This document shows positions 25,027 through 37,428 of a stretch of DNA of 64,000 bases, one piece after another. The notes beneath the pieces are model-generated. The model was not told the DNA's origin and searched no databases. It saw only the letters and a program-made list of their open reading frames with translations. The stretch is from assembly GCA_900112325.1 (NCBI GenBank), contig FOLJ01000002.1, forward strand, positions 186,001 through 250,000. The letters run 5' to 3'. The position numbers and the translations under genes are program-made. How positions within the stretch are numbered: the stretch's first letter is position 1; the number at the start of each line of letters is the position of its first letter. This stretch comes from Micromonospora sediminimaris. GTDB taxonomy: Bacteria; Actinomycetota; Actinomycetes; Mycobacteriales; Micromonosporaceae.

Positions 25027-25091
25027 CCGTTGATCAAGAAGTTTTCGCCTGGGAGAGCGCTCCACCATGACGAAAACTTCTTGATCAACGG
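25027..25091. repeat. Long intergenic palindrome A (21-bp perfect stem)
   Basis: Arms 25027-25047 (CCGTTGATCAAGAAGTTTTC plus G) and 25071-25091 are perfectly complementary, with a 23-nt loop. The AT-rich stem stands out in GC-rich DNA. It sits between the convergent phosphoesterase and PDH E1 genes and could stop transcription both ways. Its outer end GTTGATCA is shared with palindrome B at 27530. Confidence 0.85.
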
Positions 25092-25116
25092 AGCAGGGGG
25101 GGTGGGGGGTGGGGGG

Positions 25117-27486
25117 TTAGCGGAGGGAGAGGGCGGCTAGGGCGGCGTTGACGATGCTGCCGGGGAGGAGGTCGTGCAGGTCGTAGAGGTCGTGGACGCT
25201 GCCGGACTGGCCGAACTCGTCGACGCCGAGCGGCACCGCGGAGGCACCGACCGCCGAGCCGAGCCAGGCCATGGCGTGCGAGGCGGCGTCGTGCACGGTC
25301 ACCACCGGCACCCGGTCGGCGAAGGCGGACCGCAGCGCGCCCGGCACGCTCGGCACGGTCGCCGTGCGTACGCCCTGACGCAGGGTGCGCTGCCACGCCC
25401 GGTAGAGGCGATCCAGGCTGGTCACGTCCACCACGTGGGCCGCGACCCCCTCGTCGGCCAGTTCCGCCGCCGCGGCCAGCACCTCGGGCAGCACCGCCCC
25501 GGAGGCGGCCAGTTGCACAGTCGGCGCGTCTGCCAGGTGCGGGTACGCCTGGTGAGCGTCGACCAACCGGTACGCCCCGGCGAGCACCTGCCGGCGGAGT
25601 ACCGCGTCACCGAGCCGGGCCCGGGCCGCCTCGAACGGCGCCTGGTCCACCGGCCGGGTGCTGAGCCGGAAGTAGTACGCCCCGTCCTCGGCCGGCACCG
25701 CAGTCGTCGTCGGCCGAACCGTACCGGCCATGTGCCCGAACGCGTCGCAGAGCAGCCAGTCGAGGCTTGCCGCGTACGCGGGCTCGACGAATGTCACCCC
25801 GGGCAGTTCCAGGCCCACGCTCGCGGTGATGGTCGACTGGTGGGCGCCACCCTCCGGCGCGAGAGTGACCCCGGACGGGGTACCCGCGACGACGAAGCGG
25901 GCACCCGAGTAGGTGCCGTAGAGGAAGGCGTCCAGCCCGCGCAGCACGAACGGGTCGTAGACGGTGCCGACCGGCAGCAGCGGCTGCCCGGAGAGGTCCC
26001 AGGCCAGGCCGAGCTGGCCGAGCAGCAGGAACAGGTTCATCTCGGAGATGCCCAGCTCGATGTGCTGGCCCTCGGGGCTTTCCGTCCAGCGCAGCATCCG
26101 GTCCTCGGACCAGGAACGCTGGGCGGTGGGGGCGAACACGCCGGTCTTGTTGATGAACCCGGCCAGGTTTGTGGAGGTGGCCACGTCCGGCGCGGTGGTG
26201 ACGAGGTACCGGCCCACCTGTGGATCGCGGGCCAGGTCGACAAGCACCCGGCCGAAGACCTCCTGGGTGGAGATCGGCTTGTTGGCGCGTACGTTCGTGG
26301 CTTGGGGCACGGTGACCCCGAGCGCACGCTCGCGGGGCGCGCGGGACAGCGCCTCCCGGCGCTGCCCGGCCCGGATCCCGGCCGGCGACGCCGGGTCGAG
26401 CCGGTCCCATTCGGTGTCCCGGGTCAACCCCTGCGCGGCGCGCAACGCGTCGACCTGTTCGCTGGTCAGCAGGGCGGAGTGGTTGCGCGGGTTGCCGGCG
26501 ATCGGCAACCCCCAACCCTTGACGGTGTACGCGAACACCACGCTCGGGCGGTCGGTCACCGCGTCGCACTGGGCGTACGCGTCGAGCAGCGCCGCCAGGT
26601 CGTGCCCGCCCAGGTCGGTGACGAGCGGGCCGAGGTCGGCGTCGGAGACGTCGGCGATCAATGCCGCGATGCCCTCGGGGGCACCGTCCAGGAACTGCTT
26701 GCGCAGCGCCGGGCCGGTCAGCCCGAACAGCGACTGGTACTGCTCGTTCGGCATCGCGTCGATCCAGTTGCGCAGCGCCGCCCCGCCCGGCCGGTCGTAC
26801 GCCTCGGCGAGCCGGCGGCCGTACTTCACCTCGACGACGTGCCAGCCGGCGGCCTCGAACTGGCCGCGCCACTGGTCGATCCGCACTCCGGGGACGACCC
26901 GGTCCAGCGACTGCCGGTTGAAGTCGACCACCCACATCACGTTTCCGAGCCCGGTGGTGGCCGGGTCGGCGACGGCCTCCCAGATGTTGCCCTCGTCGAG
27001 TTCGGCGTCACCGATCAGGGCGACGAACCGGGAGTGCGGCCGCGCCCCGAAGTGGGCGTCGACGTAGCGCCGGGTCACCGCGGCGAAGAGCGGCGCGGCG
27101 GCGCCGAGCCCCACCGAGCCGGTGGAGAAGTCCACCTCGTCCGGGTCCTTGGTCCGCGACGGGTACGACTGGAGCCCGCCCCGCGCCCGCAGCCGGGGCA
27201 GGTACGACCGGTCCAGGTTGCCCAGCAGGTACTGGATGGCGTGGAAGACCGGGGAAGCGTGCGGCTTGACCGCGACCCGGTCCTCGGCGTTGAGGTGGGC
27301 GAACCACAGCGCGGTCATCGCGGTGACAAGCGAGGCGCTTGACGCCTGGTGCCCACCGACCTTCACCCCGTCACCAGCACCGCGATCATGATTCGCCGCG
27401 TCCACGATCCGAGTGGCGAGCCACAACACCCGCCGCTGAATCTCATCAAGCACATCAAGATCACGCTGGTCCACGGTGAACTCCAT
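25117..27486 (-). CDS. Pyruvate dehydrogenase E1-type (homodimeric) thiamine-diphosphate enzyme
   Basis: 789 residues. The N-terminal half has the transketolase-like ThDP-binding pattern: GGHQASSASLVTAMTALWF, FSTGSVGLGAA and the GDAELDEGNIWEAV...VVDFN metal/ThDP motif (~165-200). The second half has the pyrimidine-binding part (AYTVKGWGLP, GISEMNLFLLLGQLGLAWDL) and a C-terminal domain. This matches AceE-type E1, somewhat shorter than the ~890 residues of the E. coli enzyme. It would decarboxylate pyruvate or another 2-oxoacid. No E2 or E3 gene is adjacent, so it might use those encoded elsewhere or act differently. Confidence 0.85.
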   Translation of the reverse strand: MEFTVDQRDLDVLDEIQRRVLWLATRIVDAANHDRGAGDGVKVGGHQASSASLVTAMTALWFAHLNAEDRVAVKPHASPVFHAIQYLLGNLDRSYLPRLRARGGLQSYPSRTKDPDEVDFSTGSVGLGAAAPLFAAVTRRYVDAHFGARPHSRFVALIGDAELDEGNIWEAVADPATTGLGNVMWVVDFNRQSLDRVVPGVRIDQWRGQFEAAGWHVVEVKYGRRLAEAYDRPGGAALRNWIDAMPNEQYQSLFGLTGPALRKQFLDGAPEGIAALIADVSDADLGPLVTDLGGHDLAALLDAYAQCDAVTDRPSVVFAYTVKGWGLPIAGNPRNHSALLTSEQVDALRAAQGLTRDTEWDRLDPASPAGIRAGQRREALSRAPRERALGVTVPQATNVRANKPISTQEVFGRVLVDLARDPQVGRYLVTTAPDVATSTNLAGFINKTGVFAPTAQRSWSEDRMLRWTESPEGQHIELGISEMNLFLLLGQLGLAWDLSGQPLLPVGTVYDPFVLRGLDAFLYGTYSGARFVVAGTPSGVTLAPEGGAHQSTITASVGLELPGVTFVEPAYAASLDWLLCDAFGHMAGTVRPTTTAVPAEDGAYYFRLSTRPVDQAPFEAARARLGDAVLRRQVLAGAYRLVDAHQAYPHLADAPTVQLAASGAVLPEVLAAAAELADEGVAAHVVDVTSLDRLYRAWQRTLRQGVRTATVPSVPGALRSAFADRVPVVTVHDAASHAMAWLGSAVGASAVPLGVDEFGQSGSVHDLYDLHDLLPGSIVNAALAALSLR

Positions 27487-27529
27487 CCAGACGTCCCCAT
27501 TGACGTCCTCGCGAGGGGTGGCGCACCTC

Positions 27530-27590
27530 GTTGATCATGAGGTTGGCGGCAGTTTGAAGATCGACAAATGCCGCCAACCTCATGATCAAC
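27530..27590. repeat. Long intergenic palindrome B (22-bp perfect stem)
   Basis: Arms 27530-27551 (GTTGATCATGAGGTTGGCGG plus CA) and 27569-27590 pair perfectly around a 17-nt loop. It lies after gatB and before the PDH E1 gene, both read on the minus strand, so it can end the gatCAB transcript. It shares GTTGATCA with palindrome A. A short tgggt repeat follows at ~27597-27622. Confidence 0.85.
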
Positions 27591-27623
27591 TCGGGTTGGT
27601 GGGTTGGTGGGTTGGTGGGTTGG

Positions 27624-29123
27624 TCAGGCTGAGACGCCGAGACGCTCCAGGATCAGGGTGCGGACGGTCTGGGCGTCGGCCTGGCCCCGGGTGGTCTTCA
27701 TGACCGCGCCGACCAGGGCACCGGCCGCGGCCACCTTGCCGCTGCGGACCTTGTCGGCGATGGCCGGGTTGGCGGCGATCGCCTCGTCCACCGCCGCGGT
27801 CAGCGCGCCGGTGTCGGAGACGACCTCCAGCCTGCGGTTGGTCATGATCTCGGTCGGTGAACCCTCACCGGCGACCACGCCCTCCAGCACGGTGCGGGCC
27901 AGCTTGTCGTTGAGCTTCCCGGCGTCGACCAGGCCCTGCAACTCGGCGACCTGGGCCGGGGTGGCCCCGATGTCGGCCAGTTCCACACCCGACTCGTTGG
28001 CCCGCCGGGACAGCTCGCCCAGCCACCACTTGCGGGCCGCGGCCGGTGTCGCACCGGCTGCCACGGTGGCCTCGATCAACTCGACAGCACCGGCGTTCAG
28101 CACCGACTGCATGTCCGCGTCCGACAGGCCCCACGCCTGCTGAAGGCGACGGCGGTGCAGCCGGGGCAACTCCGGCAGGGCGGCCTTCAGCTCGGCCACC
28201 CAGGCCGGGTCCGGCGCGAGGGGCACCAGATCCGGCTCGGGGAAGTAGCGGTAGTCGGTGGCGGTCTCCTTGGACCGGCCGGGGGTGGTGTCCCCGGTGT
28301 CCTCGTGGAAGTGCCGGGTCTCCTGGGTGATCCGGCCACCGGCGTCGAGTACGGCGGCCTGGCGCAGCATCTCCGAGCGGACCGCCCGCTCGACCGACCG
28401 CAGCGAGTTGACGTTCTTGGTCTCGGTACGCGTGCCCCACTCCTGACCGGGCAGGTTAAGTGAGGTGTTCACGTCACACCGCAGCGAGCCTTCCTCCATG
28501 CGTACGTCGGAGACGCCCAGGCTGCGGATCACGTCCCGCAGCTCGGTGACGTACGCGCGCGCCACCTCGGGCGCCAGCGCAGCGGTGCCCGGGATCGGCT
28601 TGGTGACGATCTCCACGAGCGGAATGCCGGCCCGGTTGTAGTCGACGAGCGACTCGGTCGCGCCGTGGATCCGGCCGGTGGCGCCGCCGACGTGCAGCGT
28701 CTTGCCGGTGTCCTCCTCCAGGTGCACCCGCTCGATGCCGATCCGCACCGTCTCGCCGTTGACCTCGACGTCCAGGTAACCGTCGACGCAGAGCGGCTCG
28801 TCGTACTGACTGATCTGGAAGTTCTTCGGCATGTCCGGGTAGAAGTAGTTCTTCCGGGCGAACCGGCACCAGGTCGCGATGGAGCAGTTCAGCGCCAGGC
28901 CGATCCGGATGGTCGCCTCGATCGCCGCTTTGTTCGCCACCGGCAGCGAGCCGGGCAGCCCCAGGCAGACCGGGCAGACGCGGGTGTTCGGCTCGCCGCC
29001 GAAGTCGGTCGGGCAACCGCAGAACATCTTGGTGTTCGTGCCCAGCTCGACGTGGGTCTCCAGGCCGATCACCGGCTCGTAGCGCGCGACGACCTCGTCG
29101 TACGCGGGCAGTGTCGTGGTCAT
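27624..29123 (-). CDS. gatB: Asp-tRNA(Asn)/Glu-tRNA(Gln) amidotransferase subunit B
   Basis: 499 residues from the ATG at 29123. GatB is the kinase and transamidase-partner subunit of GatCAB, which turns Glu-tRNA(Gln) and Asp-tRNA(Asn) into the amidated forms. Signatures are clear: [10 protein letters not shown] near the start, [14 protein letters not shown] with Cys ligands and [40 protein letters not shown] and [13 protein letters not shown]. The C-terminal tail domain that contacts tRNA (YqeY-like, residues ~350-499) is present. It is the last gene of gatC-gatA-gatB, 13 bp after gatA. Confidence 0.97.
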   Translation of the reverse strand: MTTTLPAYDEVVARYEPVIGLETHVELGTNTKMFCGCPTDFGGEPNTRVCPVCLGLPGSLPVANKAAIEATIRIGLALNCSIATWCRFARKNYFYPDMPKNFQISQYDEPLCVDGYLDVEVNGETVRIGIERVHLEEDTGKTLHVGGATGRIHGATESLVDYNRAGIPLVEIVTKPIPGTAALAPEVARAYVTELRDVIRSLGVSDVRMEEGSLRCDVNTSLNLPGQEWGTRTETKNVNSLRSVERAVRSEMLRQAAVLDAGGRITQETRHFHEDTGDTTPGRSKETATDYRYFPEPDLVPLAPDPAWVAELKAALPELPRLHRRRLQQAWGLSDADMQSVLNAGAVELIEATVAAGATPAAARKWWLGELSRRANESGVELADIGATPAQVAELQGLVDAGKLNDKLARTVLEGVVAGEGSPTEIMTNRRLEVVSDTGALTAAVDEAIAANPAIADKVRSGKVAAAGALVGAVMKTTRGQADAQTVRTLILERLGVSA

Positions 29124-29136
29124 CTGTGCTCCTGCC

Positions 29137-30612
29137 TCACAGTGCCGGTGGGGTGAACGTGCCGACGGCGCTCTCCAACGCGGCGGCGACCCGGTACATC
29201 CGGTCGTCGGCAAGCGTCGGGGCCATCACCTGAAGTCCGACCGGCAGCCCGTCGGAAAGCCCGCACGGCACGGAGATGCCCGGCCCGCCGTACAGGTTGC
29301 TCGGGATGGTGAACAGGTCGGCCAGGTACATCTGGTACGGGTCGGAGGTACGCGCGCCGAGCGGGAAGGCGACGAACGGGGTGGTCGGCGAGATCAGCGC
29401 GTCGACCCGCTCGAACGCCGCGGTGAAGTCGCGGGTGATCAGCGTACGCACCTTCTGCGCCTGCCCGTAGTAGGCGTCGTAGTAGCCCGAGGAGAGCGCG
29501 TACGTGCCGAGCATGATGCGCCGCTTGACCTCGGGGCCGAAGCCGGCCTCCCGGGTCAGCGACATGACCTCCTCCAGCGACCGGTTGCCGTCGTCGCCGG
29601 TCCGCAACCCGAACCGGACACCGTCGAAGCGGGCCAGGTTCGAGGAGCACTCGCTGGGCGCGATCAGGTAGTACGCCGGGAGCGCGTACCGGAAGTGCGG
29701 GCAGGAGATCTCGACGATCTCCGCGCCGAGTTTGGTAAGCGTGTCGACGGCCTCGTTGAAGGCGGCCGTCACGCCCGGCTCCGCGCCCTCGCCGCCGAAC
29801 TCGGTGACGATGCCCAGCCGTACGCCGCTCAGGTCGCCGGTCGCGCCGAGCTTGGCCGCGGCCACCACGTCCGGCACCGGTGCCGGGATGGAGGTGGAGT
29901 CACGCGGGTCGTGCCCGCCGATCGCCGCGTGCAGCAACGCCGCGTCGAGCACGGTACGGGCGCACGGGCCGGGAGTGTCCAGCGAGGAGGAGAAGGCCAC
30001 CAGCCCGTACCGGGAGGTGCCGCCGTAGGTGGGTTTCGCGCCGACGGTGCCGGTCACCGCGCCGGGCTGACGGATCGAGCCACCGGTGTCCGAACCGATC
30101 GCCAGCGGCGCCTCGTACGCGGCGAGCGCCGCCGCGCTCCCCCCGCCGGATCCACCCGGGATGCGGTCGGTGTCCCACGGGTTGCGGCTCGGCCCGTACG
30201 CCGAGTATTCCGTCGAGGAGCCCATGGCGAACTCGTCCATGTTGGTCTTGCCGAGCATCACCGTGCCGGCGGCGCGCAGCCGTTCCACGATCGTCGAGTC
30301 GTACGGCGGACGCCAGCCCTCAAGGATCTTCGACCCGACGGTGGTCGGCACGCCCTTGGTGGTGAGGACGTCCTTGACCGCGACCGGCACACCGGCCAGC
30401 GGCCCCAGTTCCTCACCGGCCGCCCGGCGGGCGTCGATGTCGCGGGCGGCGGCGAGCGCGCCGTCGGTGTCGACGTGCAGGAAGGCGTTGACCCGGCCGT
30501 CGACCGCGGCGATCCGGTCCAGGTGGGCCTGGGTGACCTCGACGGCGGAAGCCGCGCCGGTGGCGACGAGCCCCGCGATCTGCGTCGCGGTCATTGCGGT
30601 GACGTCGGTCAT
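29137..30612 (-). CDS. gatA: Asp-tRNA(Asn)/Glu-tRNA(Gln) amidotransferase subunit A
   Basis: 491 residues. Amidase-signature protein that releases ammonia from glutamine for GatB. The Ser-cisSer-Lys triad can be placed: Lys in [12 protein letters not shown] (~79), and the serines in [13 protein letters not shown] and [12 protein letters not shown] (~153-178). The length is normal for the family. The start overlaps the gatC stop (ATGA), giving coupled translation. The first residues [19 protein letters not shown] are the usual N-terminal helix. Confidence 0.97.
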   Translation of the reverse strand: MTDVTAMTATQIAGLVATGAASAVEVTQAHLDRIAAVDGRVNAFLHVDTDGALAAARDIDARRAAGEELGPLAGVPVAVKDVLTTKGVPTTVGSKILEGWRPPYDSTIVERLRAAGTVMLGKTNMDEFAMGSSTEYSAYGPSRNPWDTDRIPGGSGGGSAAALAAYEAPLAIGSDTGGSIRQPGAVTGTVGAKPTYGGTSRYGLVAFSSSLDTPGPCARTVLDAALLHAAIGGHDPRDSTSIPAPVPDVVAAAKLGATGDLSGVRLGIVTEFGGEGAEPGVTAAFNEAVDTLTKLGAEIVEISCPHFRYALPAYYLIAPSECSSNLARFDGVRFGLRTGDDGNRSLEEVMSLTREAGFGPEVKRRIMLGTYALSSGYYDAYYGQAQKVRTLITRDFTAAFERVDALISPTTPFVAFPLGARTSDPYQMYLADLFTIPSNLYGGPGISVPCGLSDGLPVGLQVMAPTLADDRMYRVAAALESAVGTFTPPAL

Positions 30613-30914
30613 GAGGCCACATCCTCGTCCAGAATCCGCGGTACGCGGAACCGCTGCTCCTCCGCGTCGGGGGCACCCGACAACGCTTCCTCGGGAGTCA
30701 GGCAGGGCGTCACGACGTCCTCGCGGAGCACGTTCGTCAGTGGCACCGAGTGGGAGGTCGGCGGGATGTCCGCGGCGGCGACCTCGCCCACCTGCGCGAC
30801 CGCTTGGAGGATCACGTCGAGCTGACCGGCGAAGGTGTCCAACTCCTCCTCTGTCACGGCGAGCCGCGACAGTCGCGCCAGGTGCGCGACCTCCTCGCGG
30901 GAGATGGCGGCCAT
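30609..30914 (-). CDS. gatC: Asp-tRNA(Asn)/Glu-tRNA(Gln) amidotransferase subunit C
   Basis: 101 residues from the ATG at 30914. GatC wraps around the A-B interface and stabilises the complex. Conserved pattern: [20 protein letters not shown] at the N-terminus, then [15 protein letters not shown] and [14 protein letters not shown], ending [11 protein letters not shown]. It is the first gene of the operon; a G-rich ribosome site (gaaggggg) precedes it. Confidence 0.96.
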   Translation of the reverse strand: MAAISREEVAHLARLSRLAVTEEELDTFAGQLDVILQAVAQVGEVAAADIPPTSHSVPLTNVLREDVVTPCLTPEEALSGAPDAEEQRFRVPRILDEDVAS

Positions 30915-31084
30915 CGGTGCCCCCTTCGTGGCTGTGCTGCGTCTGCCTGACCTGCGCCCACCGCTGCCGGGTACGCGACGCGCGGTGACCGCAGCGAGTC
31001 TATTGTTTCCCGCTCGGCGGGCCGTTGCCGCCTCCCCGAGCGCCGGCCCGACCGGCTGGTCCCGGCCCGACCGGCGCCGTGGGA

Positions 31085-33574
31085 TCAGCGGGCGTGCCGG
31101 CGGGGGATCTCCGCCTCGTCGTGGCCGCCGAGTGGCCGCAGCGGACGGTACCGGGCCAGCCAGGCGACCAGTTCCTCCGCCGGCATCGGCCGGGCGTAGA
31201 ACCAGCCCTGGGCGGCGTCGCAGCCGGCCGCGTGCAGCATCCGCCAGGTCCGCTCGTCCTCCACGCCCTCGGCCACCACCCGCAGCCCCAACGCCTTGGC
31301 CAGCTCGATCGTGGAGCGGACGATCGCCGCGTCGTCGGTGTCCTCGGTCATGCCGAGGACGAACGAGCGGTCGACCTTCACCTCCGACAGCGGCAGCCGG
31401 CGCAGGTGCTGAAGGCTGGAGTAGCCGGTGCCGAAGTCGTCCAGCGCGATGCCCACCCCGATCCGGTGCAGCCGGGTGATGGTGGTCAGCACCCGACGCG
31501 GGTCGGCCATCAGCGCGCCCTCGGTGATCTCCAGTTGCAGTCGCTCCGGTGCCACGCCGTAGCGGGCGAGCCGGTCGGCGATCTGGTCGGCGATCTCGCC
31601 GGTGTGCAGGTCCCGTACGCTGACGTTCAACGCCGCCCGCAGCCCGAGGCCGGCCGCCGACCACTTGGCGAGCTGCTCCACCACGTCGTCGACGACCCGA
31701 CGGGTGAGCAGCCGCATCACCGCGCTCTGCTCGGCGACCCGGATCAGTTCCTCCGGGTCGACCATCCCCCGGCGCGGGTGCCGCCAGCGCAGCAGGGCCT
31801 CCACCCCGACCACCTCGCCGGTGGCGATGGCGACCTGCGGCTGGTAATACATCATGATTTCGCCCGCGTCCGTTGCCGGCTCGGCACCGGAGCGGTCGTC
31901 GGCGGTCGGGACTGCGGGATCCGCTCCGCCGCCGAGCTGCGGCTGGCCACCGTCATGCGCCCCGGGCCAACCCGTGCCGTCTGCCGTCACAGCATCCGAT
32001 CCCACGTCGCGGGCCGCCCGGCGCAGGGTCGGGTCCGCGCCGGTGATGATCCGGGCGATCAGCTCGTCGTCATGGTGCAGCACCCGGGGACGACGTCGCC
32101 GCCGGCTCCACCATCGGATGCCGACCGGCTCCTCCGACGGCCCGGAGGTGGGCAGCACCGCGCCGTCCCCGCCGCGGACGGTGGGTCGCGGGTTGCCGGT
32201 CGCCTGGTCGACGGGGCGGGCGGCGGTCGCCTCGGCCGGCGCGGACCCGTCGGCTCGACCCGAGGCACCGACCTCCAGCACCCGGCGCAGGTCGGCCAGG
32301 AGCGCCAACCGCTCGGCGGAGTTGTGGTCGGACTCGGCGGTGTAGACGGCGACGGTGTCGTTGCGGTGCTTCGCGTCGTACATGGCGACGTCCGCGTGCC
32401 GCATCAGGGTGGCGAAGTCCTCGCCGTGATCCGGAAACAGGGCGATGCCGATGGAGCCGCCGACATCCAGCGGCAGCCCGTCCAGCGGCACCGGCTCGGC
32501 GAGGGCCTGGACGACCTGGTCGGCCAGCGAACGGGCCTCGCTGACATCGGTGAGCCCGGTCATCACGATCGCGAACTCGTCGCCGCCGAGCCGGGCGACC
32601 ATCTGCGGCGGCGCGACCACGTCGGTCAACCGGGCGCTCACCTCCACCAGCAGCCGGTCGCCGACCGCGTGGCCGAGCGCGTCGTTGACGTTCTTGAACC
32701 GGTCCAGGTCGATCAGGAGGAGGGCGAGGCGTGTTTCGGGCTCTCCTCGGGCGGCCCGCTCGGCGTGCCGGTGCACCTGCTCGTTGACCTCAGCCAGCAA
32801 CGCCTTGCGGTTGGGTAGCCCGGTGAGCGGGTCGAGCGCGGCCAACTGGTGCTGCTCCACGGTGAGCCGGGCCATCCGGTAGACCGCGAACAGCGGCACC
32901 AGCACCAGTGGCACCAGGGCGGCGCTTGCCCTGGCGGCGGTGACCAGCACCGGCGCGAGCAGCAGCAACGACCCGGTGGAGAGCAGTTCGAAGGGCAGGC
33001 CGTGCCAGGCGTTGGGCCACCACCGCTCACCGAAGCGCAGCCGCACCGCGGTGGTGACCAACCCGTAGTTGACCGCGAACCAGGCGACCCCGGCGCCGCC
33101 AATCGCGGCGATGTCGGTCCAGCCCAGCGCCGCACCGTCGTAGATCCCGCCGGGGCCGAGCCGGGTGATCGCGTACGCCGCCGCCAGCGAGCAGGCGTAC
33201 TGCCCGGCGTTGAAGGCCGTCCGCCAGGGCGCGTGCCGCATCCGGACCCCGGACACCACGACGGCGACCGCCTGCACCGCGACCGCAGGGCCGAGTCCCC
33301 AACCGAGCAGGATCGCGAACGTGAAGCAGGTCGAGGGAAAGACGGCCGAGGAGGACTGCCCCCGGCCGGGCGGCAGGAAGGGCCGGGCGTCGCAGGCCAC
33401 GGCGAGCACCGCCATCGTCCAGAACGCCGCCGGCAGGTCGGGCAGGGCCGAAGCGAACGACACCAGCCCGTTCGCCGAGACGAGCAGGGCCACCACGAGT
33501 ACGGCCGCGACAAACGTCGAGAACTGCGCCGTCCGCCCGGGCGGGACGAGGTTGCGCGGATCGGGCGACTCCAT
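31085..33574 (-). CDS. Membrane GGDEF-EAL protein with ~135-residue insertion
   Basis: 829 residues from the ATG at 33574. About six N-terminal membrane helices (residues ~15-215) precede a GGDEF domain with an intact signature [10 protein letters not shown] (~328). The EAL domain has an intact EALLRW (~590), [16 protein letters not shown] and VVAEGVE, so both c-di-GMP synthesis and breakdown are possible. Unusually, the helix that starts an EAL domain ([14 protein letters not shown]) is separated from [15 protein letters not shown] by about 135 residues, coded by ~31862-32270, that are Gly/Ala/Pro-rich with a basic patch [10 protein letters not shown]. It follows ligA on the same strand with a 145-bp gap. 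Confidence 0.92.
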   Translation of the reverse strand: MESPDPRNLVPPGRTAQFSTFVAAVLVVALLVSANGLVSFASALPDLPAAFWTMAVLAVACDARPFLPPGRGQSSSAVFPSTCFTFAILLGWGLGPAVAVQAVAVVVSGVRMRHAPWRTAFNAGQYACSLAAAYAITRLGPGGIYDGAALGWTDIAAIGGAGVAWFAVNYGLVTTAVRLRFGERWWPNAWHGLPFELLSTGSLLLLAPVLVTAARASAALVPLVLVPLFAVYRMARLTVEQHQLAALDPLTGLPNRKALLAEVNEQVHRHAERAARGEPETRLALLLIDLDRFKNVNDALGHAVGDRLLVEVSARLTDVVAPPQMVARLGGDEFAIVMTGLTDVSEARSLADQVVQALAEPVPLDGLPLDVGGSIGIALFPDHGEDFATLMRHADVAMYDAKHRNDTVAVYTAESDHNSAERLALLADLRRVLEVGASGRADGSAPAEATAARPVDQATGNPRPTVRGGDGAVLPTSGPSEEPVGIRWWSRRRRRPRVLHHDDELIARIITGADPTLRRAARDVGSDAVTADGTGWPGAHDGGQPQLGGGADPAVPTADDRSGAEPATDAGEIMMYYQPQVAIATGEVVGVEALLRWRHPRRGMVDPEELIRVAEQSAVMRLLTRRVVDDVVEQLAKWSAAGLGLRAALNVSVRDLHTGEIADQIADRLARYGVAPERLQLEITEGALMADPRRVLTTITRLHRIGVGIALDDFGTGYSSLQHLRRLPLSEVKVDRSFVLGMTEDTDDAAIVRSTIELAKALGLRVVAEGVEDERTWRMLHAAGCDAAQGWFYARPMPAEELVAWLARYRPLRPLGGHDEAEIPRRHAR

Positions 33575-33719
33575 CACACCTCCCGGCACGAGACCGGCCC
33601 GTGGTTCCACGCGCCGTGCCCCAATGAAACGCCCCCACCCCCCACTTTCCCGTCGCGACAGTCACGAATCGGTCGTAGTCGTAATTAAGTTGGTATCCGG
33701 CAGAGTGCCGTAAAGATCA

Positions 33720-35894
<2,175 letters not shown>

Positions 35895-36920
35895 CTACCC
35901 CCGCACGGTAGTCCCCGGGTGGGACAACCGTGCGGCCAGCGCGGCGAGTTGATCGGCGTACTCGATCCGGCCGGCCCAGTCCACCGGCCAGCCGGCCATC
36001 CCGTTGGCCGCGCCGACGAAGGCTCCGGCGAGGGCCGCGATCGAGTCGGAGTCACCGGTGCTCCGCGCACCTCGGGCCAGCGCGTCGACCGGGGCGTCCG
36101 GGTGCCGGAGTGCGCAGTACAGGGACGCCGTGAGAGCCTCCTCCGCGATCCAGCCCGCGCCGGTGACGCGACACGGGTCGTCGCCGTCGTCCGGGGCGGC
36201 CAGGGCCACATCGAGTCGACCCAACGCCAGTAGGCACTCGTCCCAGCCACGGGCGATGAACTCCGCAGGCGTCCGCTCGCCCGGCCGTTGCCACAGGTCG
36301 CCCAGCCAGTCGGCCCGGTAGACCGTGCGCTGCTGCCGGGCCCGGGCGGAGAGCAGGCCGGGAAGGTCGGCCAGCGGAGCACCGTCGACCAGCAGCCGCA
36401 CGGCGTACGCGGTCAGCTCGCTCGCCGCCAGTCCGGTGGGGTGTCCATGGGTCAGGCCCGCCTGGAGCTGGGCCAGCCCGGCGAGGGTGTCCAGGTCGAC
36501 GTCGAGCAACCCGACCGGGGTGACCCGCATGTTCGCACCGCACCCCTTCGAGCCGGCCTCGGTCGCCTGCTGCCAGGGCAGGCCCCGGGACAGTTCGGCG
36601 CAGGCCCGCAGGCAGGTCATCCCCGGCGCGCGGTTGTTGTCCGGGCTGGCCGCCCAGTCCAGGAAGCGGCGGCGCAGCAGCGGCTCCACCGCCTCGGCGG
36701 TGTACGTCGGCGCGTCGTGCAGCGCCCAGCCCACCGCCAACGCCATCTGGGTGTCGTCGGTGACCAGCACCGGATCACCGATCAGCTCACGCGGGCCGGT
36801 CGGTCCGTACCGGCTGTCGATCTCGGCGACGGTGAGGAACTCGGTGGGTTTGCCGAGGGCGTCACCGAAGGCGAGCCCGAAGAGCGAGCCGGCGGCACGC
36901 TGAGGCGCAGGGCTGATCAT
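35895..36920 (-). CDS. ADP-ribosylglycohydrolase family protein
   Basis: 341 residues from the ATG at 36920. The ARH/DraG fold is marked by GSLFGLAFGDALGKPTEF near the start, VTDDTQMALAVGWAL (metal-binding DDT), and STGDSDSIAALAGAFVGAAN near the C-terminus, which provides further Mg ligands. Such enzymes remove ADP-ribose from proteins, nucleic acids or small molecules. No dinitrogenase or ART gene is nearby, so the substrate is unknown. It lies 42 bp upstream of ligA on the same strand and might share its transcript. Confidence 0.9.
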   Translation of the reverse strand: MISPAPQRAAGSLFGLAFGDALGKPTEFLTVAEIDSRYGPTGPRELIGDPVLVTDDTQMALAVGWALHDAPTYTAEAVEPLLRRRFLDWAASPDNNRAPGMTCLRACAELSRGLPWQQATEAGSKGCGANMRVTPVGLLDVDLDTLAGLAQLQAGLTHGHPTGLAASELTAYAVRLLVDGAPLADLPGLLSARARQQRTVYRADWLGDLWQRPGERTPAEFIARGWDECLLALGRLDVALAAPDDGDDPCRVTGAGWIAEEALTASLYCALRHPDAPVDALARGARSTGDSDSIAALAGAFVGAANGMAGWPVDWAGRIEYADQLAALAARLSHPGTTVRG

Positions 36921-36979
36921 GACCGTGATGATGCCTGTCGCCCGCAAGTCCGCAGAGCGGCCGGTCGGACCACCACGGT

Positions 36980-37018
36980 CGGCCTGCCGGCCCGGCTGAG
37001 GTCGGCACCGGCAGGCCG
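36980..37018. terminator. Hairpin after the VOC gene
   Basis: CGGCCTGCCGG (36980-36990) pairs with CCGGCAGGCCG (37008-37018), 11 bp with a 17-nt loop. It lies just past the VOC stop on the minus strand and before the ADP-ribosylglycohydrolase start, so it probably separates the two transcripts. Confidence 0.5.
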
Positions 37019-37023
37019 GGCGG

Positions 37024-37401
37024 TCAGTCCCAGCAGAGGCAGAACGGGTGCCCGGCCGGGTCGGCGTAGACCCGGAAGCCCTCGCCCTCACCGGGTAGCC
37101 GGCGGGCGCCCAGGGCCAGGGCCGCCTGCTCCGCCGCCTCGATGTCGTCCACCGTCACGTCGAGGTGGAACTGCTGGGGCCGTTCCGGATCGGGCCAGGC
37201 CGGCGGGCGCAGCTCGGGGGCCCGCTGGAAGGCCAGCCGGGGCAGGTGGCCGGGCGGGCCGCCGAGCACCACCCAGTCGTTGCCGTCGGAGTTGTCCTCG
37301 ATCAGCGGCAGGCCGAGCAGCTCCGAGTAGAAGCCGGCCAGCGCACGCGGGTCGGGACAGTCGATCACCGTCGAACGCAGCTGTCCAATCATGGCGAGCA
37401 T
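37024..37401 (-). CDS. VOC (glyoxalase-like) family protein
   Basis: 125 residues; ATG at 37401 after a G-rich site, or at 37392. The sequence has the pattern of actinomycete VOC proteins: STVIDCPDPRALAGFYSELL, DNSDGNDWVVLGGPPGHLP, FHLDVTVDDIEAAEQAALAL, ending VYADPAGHPFCLCWD, with His and Glu-type metal positions of the fold. Often annotated as a bleomycin-resistance-like protein, but no drug link is shown. It lies 27 bp downstream of the MetE-like gene. Confidence 0.88.
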   Translation of the reverse strand: MLAMIGQLRSTVIDCPDPRALAGFYSELLGLPLIEDNSDGNDWVVLGGPPGHLPRLAFQRAPELRPPAWPDPERPQQFHLDVTVDDIEAAEQAALALGARRLPGEGEGFRVYADPAGHPFCLCWD

Positions 37402-37428
37402 GGTGCCCCACGGGTACGACGAGAAACC

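Noticed and set aside
22378..25068. Open frame of 896 codons on the minus strand
   Set aside because: Antisense to the sugar dehydrogenase and metallophosphoesterase genes; Gly/Arg/His-rich translation with no recognisable fold.
25174..27342. Open frame of 722 codons on the plus strand
   Set aside because: Antisense to the PDH E1-type gene, which has its ThDP motif and normal codon bias.
33690..33712. Small hairpin CGGCA-GAG-TGCCG after ligA
   Set aside because: Only a 5-bp stem with a 3-nt loop; too weak to call a terminator, although it sits at the right place.
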